This document shows, in pieces, positions 57,601-64,000 of a stretch of 64,000 bases of DNA. The notes beneath the pieces were generated by a model, which saw only the letters and a program-made list of their open reading frames with translations, was not told the origin of the DNA and made no database searches. Made by a program: the position numbers and the translations under genes. The stretch's first letter is position 1; every line of letters begins with the position of its first letter. Source of the DNA: Pseudofabraea citricarpa. Lineage: Eukaryota > Ascomycota > Leotiomycetes > Helotiales > Dermateaceae. The stretch covers positions 2,852,001 through 2,916,000 of the forward strand of contig JAPWGK010000002.1 in NCBI GenBank assembly GCA_029641185.1. The letters run 5' to 3'.

Positions 57601-59962
57601 AGTTAGGACTGACATACCTATGTAACGGAATCGTGACTCGCTTTCGCATCATATTAGAAACCCTTCTGTCAGATCTACCCGCGCCAAAATTGTCGCTTGA
57701 GAGAGTAGGTCTGGAAGATTTGTTCGCCCGAACGCAGAAAAGAAATAGACAAGCAGTTTCCAACTTTTTTGGAGCTGGAACCACTGACCTGTCACTTCGT
57801 TAGCGATAACTTCTTTGACTACCACTACTCTCATACCTGAACTAACTACCTTTAAGGTTTCGAAAGATGGTAGCTGTGGTGGGATGGCTAGTTTGAATTA
57901 TAGGGTGAAACTTTTGATGAGTTCTATAGCTAAAAAGATAACTAGACGAGCTAAAGAAATTCGGTAAATGCTGTTCATCTAGCGGATAGTATGGAGATAC
58001 TACTTACCATTGCAAAGCTAGTCGCTAATCTGCATTCAGAACATGAAATGTCGTCTCAACTATCACAGTAGCTGTGATGACTACCCAAGTTCCTATTCCA
58101 ACTTTCCAACCAATGTAACTTCAAATGGCTCCTGTGGAGGTGCTGGAAAAGAAGCGGGTAGATAATATGAGCCCTACAATTCTTGCTTTTACAAATTCTC
58201 ATAATCTCCTGAAACCCACGTCTTAGCTCCATGCTTAGATTCAGTCGCCTCTCGTCGTATATATACCTAACTCTGTGCTTACATGAATAAGAGAATGCAT
58301 CGCATCAACCTCACTTCTGGCCTAACTACTCCGCTTTTCTGTTCTGATAAAGAGCATTGAAGTTGCCAAGATATGTATCAATCAACTATACGAGGGACGA
58401 GCTGAGTATCAAGGATCGAATTTTGGTCAAGGTAGGTAGGTGGCATGAAATAATATGATACTGTTATCGAATTATTGCTGTGTACTATTCATGTGCCGCA
58501 CTAGAAGCTTACCGTTATACTATTACTTTGGAGGCTATTGAGCCTGCCTTGCTCTACGAAAAATATCTTCGGATATACCCGACACTATAGAGGTAAAATA
58601 GCATTTATTATCACCGGTTGCCTCTATCCTTATGTTAAATACCACAAGCAAAGACAGTTCATGTGGAAGCTGCCACAGTAAGTTGTATATTGCTATGTCT
58701 CGACCCTGAAAGTAGTCTGTTGATTTATAATTGCCGACCAAGAAGTGGTCTTGAATAGTCTGCCAGCTGCACGTTCTAAGGCTAAGGTCTGTGTGTTTAC
58801 AAAATTTAATGCATCTTCACACGAAAAATATGTTGGGGATAGTTTTCAGGAACATAATCCAAATGTCGGGAGGAAGAGACGAGAAGCGAGTTCTATATTC
58901 GAGAAGCATCGAATGTTCTTAGAAAGTCCTCCGGCTTTTGTAGATCCGCTTTCAAGTCAAGCCTGACATGAGTCTACTCGCAAGTCAGATAGTTAATAGT
59001 TAAGTAGTTGTAAGTAAGAGAAACTAATATTCTTTTCCCACCGCGAAGCGCCGAAGCAACGACATCGGAACACCGTACTACTCACAGTACTTTTCGAAAC
59101 AGCTTGATAGCTCGCGCGACAAAAATAATTATCGGCTCTGTTTTACTATCGGCCGTCGCCGCATAACCAAGCAATCATCGCTCTTTATATGTAATGACGT
59201 TGCTCAAAACGCGTTCTTTTCGCTAGAAATTAGAATGTATTCTTAGCAAGGATAATAATTGTGTTTATCGAACTATATCTAACATTAAATAGCTAAACAT
59301 CTAGGGGAGCAGTCTTTTTGAGGGTTGTCCCCTGGATGTCCTTTGGAAGAATCAAGCTACTCTAAAGCAAAACCAAAGGACCTCCAAGAAGGATTCTTAA
59401 CATCACCTGTATCCAACTGGTCTAGATATGCCTCTTTAATAAGTTGATGGAGGCAATAATTCAGGCAGGTCGCCAATCCTTGGCATCATTGCTATGACGA
59501 TCTCTTATTTAGACGACTCTTCTGCCGAATCCAACTCGGATAAGCTTATTTCTACGACTTAAAAACACCAATGGTGATTTTTGTTGTGGGTAACAGTCTA
59601 GACTCTGAAGATATACTTTAGTCTAGATTGACTTATGTAAGAGCAAGAGTCGGGGTCGGCTCTTTCAAAGGAGCCGATGAGATGATCTGACGTCCGAGGA
59701 CGAAGGGGCTAGATGATGTGGTCATTACTGCCACCAAGCCACAACTGAGTCCATTCCTAACGTAGGCGAGCGCCAGCCAATCGCCATGTCTTGCTAGCCC
59801 CAAGAACCCTGTAAGACTTTTATCAATGAATGTATCGAGCGTAGAGCGAAAGCCACCTGAGTCAACATCAACTACATGGTTCCTCAAAATCAATAAAATA
59901 AAATAAAAATAAAAACAACACTCTTTCCTTCTCTAAAACGTCAAGCAAGAAAGCAGGGAGAA
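54670..59962. other. AT-rich stretch of 5.3 kb without a supported gene
   Basis: Stops are frequent in all frames. A few short frames look partly protein-like (minus strand 55662-55432, plus strand 57567-57803 and 58745-58966), and a candidate mini-gene with plausible splice sites is near 56500-56190 on the minus strand, but none matches a family I know. Degraded genes or transposon remains are possible. Complementary GTCCTTTGG and CCAAAGGAC words lie about 28 nt apart near 59337-59382, upstream of the MFS gene. Confidence 0.5.
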
Positions 59963-62196
59963 ATGAAGGAAGAAGCTCCCAATACCAAAGACTTGGATGA
60001 AACGACCACGATGGCGAGCGGGGAGACCAAGAATGTGGACGAAAGCACACTGCCCTCGACAATAGCACATGACAATGAGAAGAACACGAATGAACAAGAA
60101 CTTGAACCAGAGCAGGCCGAAGCTGATTATCCACATGGGTTGAAGCTGGCAATCATCCTGTCGGCACTGTGTCTAGCTGTCTTTCTTGTCGCTCTCGATC
60201 AGACTATCATCTCTACGGCCATCCCAAAAATCACTGATGACTTCCGCTCCATCAAGGATATTGGTTGGTATGGTAGCTCTTATCTACTGACCTCCACCGC
60301 TCTTCAGCCTACGTTTGGAAGAATATATACCATTTTTGATGTAAAGGTTTCCAGCCCATTTACTTTGCCTAATACTGACTCAAATAGATCAAATATACAT
60401 TCCTTGCAGCCATTTTTATCTTTGAGATCGGGTATACTTCCAATTTCTTTTTAATGAATGATCACTACTGACGCAGAAAAGCTCTTTGGTCTGTGCTACA
60501 GCTCCCAATAGTGTTGCTCTCATCGTTGGCAGAGCTATTGCTGGCATTGGAGTTGGCGGCTTGTTCTCAGGAGCTATAGTTATTCTGGCTTACTGCCGTA
60601 CGGTCTCTTTAGCAAATTTATTCTTGATATCGGAAAGCTGACTGTTTGGCTAAAGTACCGCTTCGAAAACGACCTGCGGCCTTTGGACTTATTGGAGGGT
60701 AAGATTTAGAAAGTAACCCCTGGTATATATGCTAATCATGGACAGGATGTGGGGAATAGCGAGTGTTGCTGGTCCCCTGCTCGGAGGCGTTTTCACGCAA
60801 GCATCACCCTCCTTAAGAATATGATCTGCTCTAATATGTTAGTTAGTGACCACGTATCTTGGCGTTGGTGTTTCTACATCAAGTAAGCAAACCCCGAAAT
60901 CAAAGTCCTGGCTCAAAAATATTGGGCTGTATCGCACTCGACTGTCAGGTGTCTTGTTTAGTACAGTCACACATCATTTATATTGATTGACCTCACTCTT
61001 CTGGGTGTAATTCCCGGCGAAACACATACTCCTTGCTAGAAATAATCTAGGATTTTAAGGCTTGAAACATTACACAACTAATAGCAAAAAACTAACTTCT
61101 TTTAGTCTCCCAATTGGTGCTGTTGCTATTGCAGTCATATTTGCTTTTCTGCACATCAAACGAGAAAACAACCCTGACAATCTCTCTATCAAGGAGCGAC
61201 TCCTACAGTTAGATCTGATGGGGATGGCAATTATCATTCCCACAGTTATAATGCTCCTCCTCGCTTTACAGTGGGGTGGAACTACGTATCCTTGGAATAG
61301 TGGCCGCATTATTGGGCTGTTCGTTGGAGCGGGCGTGCTTGGAGTCATTTTCATCGCTTCTCAGGTTTGGCTCGGAGATCGTGGTACACTACCACCAAGG
61401 TTCTTCAAGAATCGCAATGTTTTATTTGCCATGGCTTTTGCATTTTTCTTCGGTGCCGGCTTCTTTGCACTGATCTACTATTTGGCTATTTATTTCCAGT
61501 CTGTGAAGGGTTCATCGGCTACGAAGGCCGGCATCCAGCTTCTTCCTCTCCTTATCGCAACTGTCGTCTCATCCATCGTCACGGGTGGCCTGATTACTGC
61601 CATCGGAATCTACACTCCTCTCATGATATTCTGTATGATCCTCTTTGCTATAGGAGCCGGCTTGATCACGACATTTGACTTGGATACACCATTTGGGAAA
61701 TGGTTTGGATATCAACTCCTCGCTGGAGCTGGTATCGGGGTTGGTTTTCAGGGTTTGAACCCCACTGACGCTAATTTGATCAATTACTAATTGTGAATTA
61801 GGGGCCATCGTTGTCGTACAGACTGTTTTGCCATTAAAAGATGTACCGGTGGCCACAGCATGTATTGCATTCTTCCAATCCCTCGGCGGCGCTCTCTTTA
61901 TAGCTGTCTCTCAAACGCTTTTTCAGAACGGTTTGCTCAGCGGGATCCAACAAAATGCCCCGGATCTCGATGCACAAGTCTTCCTGCGCAGTGGCGCAAC
62001 ACAAATTCGTGAGATTCTTGGTCAGGCGGGAAAGGAAGGGGAATTGGATGCGGTGTTGAAGGCCTATGTGAAGGGACTTAGTCAGACGTATTGGATCACA
62101 ACCGGTTGTGCTATTGCAGCTTTCTTTTGTGCCTGTGGTCTGGATTGGAAGAGTGTCAAGAAAGGGCCGGAGAAGGAGATCGCATTACCGGTATAG
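59963..62196 (+). CDS. MFS exporter, DHA2-type 14-helix drug/toxin-efflux family
   Basis: Eight exons (59963-60340, 60388-60431, 60482-60597, 60656-60698, 60746-60796, 60847-60882, 61106-61752, 61802-62196) give 569 residues, normal for the family. After an acidic 55-residue cytoplasmic start come family motifs: [110 protein letters not shown] and [13 protein letters not shown]. Such transporters export drugs or secondary metabolites with proton antiport. Frame breaks between 60340 and 61106 are all explained by introns. The third intron boundary uses AAAAG at 60481, since the nearer GCAG breaks the frame. The fifth intron (60797-60846) begins with GC. The sixth is long (223 nt). No biosynthetic genes are seen beside it, so its substrate is unknown. 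Confidence 0.9.
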
Positions 62197-63054
62197 ACTA
62201 TGGTGGCAAGACTAGAAAATGATCTTGCATCTGGCGCTTTGTGTGCTTGTACATTATGTATATTATATGTATCACTTTAATTCATCTCGTAATCGATGCT
62301 GATTCTTGACGATTTTTAAGTTGCCTCTCCGATCGTTCAATCTACTTCGAACTCATTGCAACCAGTAATGATTATGGTCACGAGTTTGATCCAACAGAAT
62401 CTGCATATCCGAGGGAAAGAAGGACGGACAGAAAAAGCCCCGTTATAAGTATCGATCCTTTCAAAAACTAGGCGAGAAGATTAAATGAGCTTTCTCAAAT
62501 GCTTCCTATGTAATTATTCTATCACTCTCAAGTTCCTCTTAAAAGCTTTCCTCCTTTTGCAACCCGTGCTCAATAGGCAGTTTGCAGTATTTTTGCTTGC
62601 CCTATAGAATTCTGTTAAGTTTTTACTGGGACCACTTGATTTGGTTGAGCTTAGGATATGTTTGGATGATACGTTATCTACAGTTTTATTTAGATCATCT
62701 TTTGGTAACCGGCGAGTTCATCTGCTCGTGGAATATCGTCCTTTAAGTACAGGTCTAATATTCACTCATTCATATTTATTGCTAATAATTAGATGAAATA
62801 AGAGTAGACGCACAAATAGTTCGGTATGCACCTACGGGACTACTATTTTAGATTCTAGTTCCTCAGAAGTTGACTAATAAGGGAGCGAAAAATAAAAACT
62901 CAAGATTCGTTGCAAATCAGCAGTTTTAGTGGCGACCCAATTCGAATTGATTTTCTTTCCATGCTAATAAACAATATCTACTGCATCCATACGAGAGAAA
63001 ATCCAACTTCAGCAACCTAACCTCAACCATACAACCCAATATTCTTCTGGTGCT
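62197..63054. other. Convergent intergenic region
   Basis: AT-rich DNA between the 3' ends of the MFS and GNAT genes; no coding exon seen. Confidence 0.7.
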
Positions 63055-63576
63055 TTAATTGTGCAAATTCTTGGCCAGGAAAATCGTCCCCTCCAAAGGC
63101 GTGTCGTAGTAAGCCTCGATCTCCTCAAAGCCCCTCTTCTTATACATCTTCTGCGCACCTTGCATGCTAGGCAAAGTGTCCAGTCTGATTTCGTCATATC
63201 CTAGAGTTTTCGCACTTTCAAGAACAGCATCTGCCAGAGCATTACCCACACCTAGTCCTCTGGCACCAGGGACAGTGTATAACCTCTTCATCTCACAGAT
63301 CTTCTGGGCGTTTCCGTTTGCGTTGGGCAGAGGTCGAAGGGCTACACATCCGATGGCTTTCTGGTCTTGATCCTTAGAGATTGCGAGAAGAAGAGCTCCG
63401 TCTGGAGATGCATATTTTCCGGGTAAGGAAGCGAGCTCGGTGGAGAAATCTTGAAAGGAGAGGGAGATTCCGAGTGAGAGGGCATACGCGCTGAATAGTG
63501 TTCTTATGGCCTCCAGATCCGATGGTGTTGCTGCAGGCTTTATTGTGAATTTTGCTGGAGCTGCTGTTGCCTCCAT
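63055..63576 (-). CDS. GNAT-family N-acetyltransferase
   Basis: A single-exon minus-strand gene of 173 residues starting MEATAAPAKFTIKPAATPSD. The GNAT fold is clear: an N-terminal helix region (LEAIRTLFSAYALSLGISLS), strand KAIGCVALRPLPN, then motif A with MKRLYTVPGARGLGVGNALA, where the RGLGVG loop binds the acetyl-CoA pyrophosphate, and motif B near YDEIRLDTLPSMQGAQKMYK followed by RGFEEIEAYYDTP. It transfers an acetyl group to an amine; the substrate cannot be told. The motif ExKRLYV..ARGxGxG with LDTLPSM resembles small bacterial-type GNATs common in fungi. The gene is convergent with the MFS gene. Confidence 0.93.
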   Translation of the reverse strand: MEATAAPAKFTIKPAATPSDLEAIRTLFSAYALSLGISLSFQDFSTELASLPGKYASPDGALLLAISKDQDQKAIGCVALRPLPNANGNAQKICEMKRLYTVPGARGLGVGNALADAVLESAKTLGYDEIRLDTLPSMQGAQKMYKKRGFEEIEAYYDTPLEGTIFLAKNLHN

Positions 63577-64000
63577 CTTTGTTGAATGGTTGTTCTTCAG
63601 GTACAGAGTGACTTGAGCTGCTCGCTTGTCTTGCTTTCCTTGCGAAAAGAACTCATTTCCTGTAAGCGAGCGCCCTTGAGGAGAAAATTAAGCATCTCAC
63701 CTCACTAATTTGTGTATGTTGTATAGATATGAGATTCTGATTGTGGTTGTGGTTGTTGTGGTCGTTGTACACTTTGAAGTATCTCAATTCTTGACAGAGA
63801 ATAAGCCGCCAGGAAGTTATTCTGATGATAAAATTAGTAACCAATTGAAAAATTCCAGTTCCTATTAAAGCTTCTTTCGAATGATAAAAACACAGTTGTT
63901 ACAACATGAGCAGTATCGCCTCTGGAGTGCTTCATATGATGCGTAATCAAGAGGTGAAATGAGATGAGTCAAACCCCACGTTAAGGTAGCCCAATGTGCA
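63577..64000. other. Right-edge region upstream of the GNAT gene
   Basis: Promoter side of the GNAT gene. Nothing else recognisable before the window ends. Confidence 0.6.

Noticed and set aside
60341..61105. MFS gene as a pseudogene because of several frame breaks and stops
   Set aside because: Every break is resolved by an intron-like segment with plausible ends, and the joined protein has full length and intact family motifs.

Overview
The window looks like nuclear DNA of a filamentous ascomycete (Pezizomycotina, plausibly Leotiomycetes; the class is an inference). The signs are interrupted genes with short introns, nearly all 47-67 nt with CTAAC/CTGAC-type branch points, and a gene set that includes a velvet regulator, a PHD-containing MYST acetyltransferase, an Egh16-like secreted protein and a 14-helix MFS exporter. 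I found no tRNA, rRNA, CRISPR array or intact transposon.

Layout. 1-101 (-): the first codons of a probable exocyst SEC3. 747-2183 (+): an SRP40/Nopp140-like nucleolar protein. 3741-5938 (+): an ADGF/CECR1-type adenosine deaminase. Three minus-strand genes follow in tandem: a four-helix membrane protein of unknown function (7507-8968), a YTH-domain RNA-binding protein (9917-12908) and the GPI mannosyltransferase GPI18 (13371-14818). On the plus strand lie an uncharacterised conserved protein (17124-18971) and the 1947-residue proteasome activator BLM10 (19934-25886).

From 25887 to 37548 I can support no gene; this 11.7 kb stretch is full of micro- and minisatellites and ends at a vosA-type velvet gene (37549-39105). 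After it, 39106-43996 is also gene-free and carries a striking array of 23 copies of a roughly 20-bp motif. Next come a five-exon NDUFA1 (complex I MWFE) gene with an apparent 4-nt exon (43997-44464, -), divergent from SAS3 (45129-48522, +). Then follow an Egh16-like secreted protein (49841-51374, -), a fungal protein with a possible glutamine-amidotransferase-like fold (54004-54669, -), a 5.3 kb AT-rich gene-free stretch, an eight-exon MFS exporter (59963-62196, +) with a probable GC-AG intron, and a GNAT acetyltransferase (63055-63576, -).

Most genes are housekeeping (exocytosis, ribosome biogenesis, purine turnover, RNA reading, GPI anchors, proteasome, respiration, chromatin) and do not form one pathway. 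The accessory part is the right third (secreted protein, exporter) and the long repeat-rich flanks of the velvet gene. Exon borders were assigned by eye from splice signals, reading-frame continuity and known family sequence patterns.
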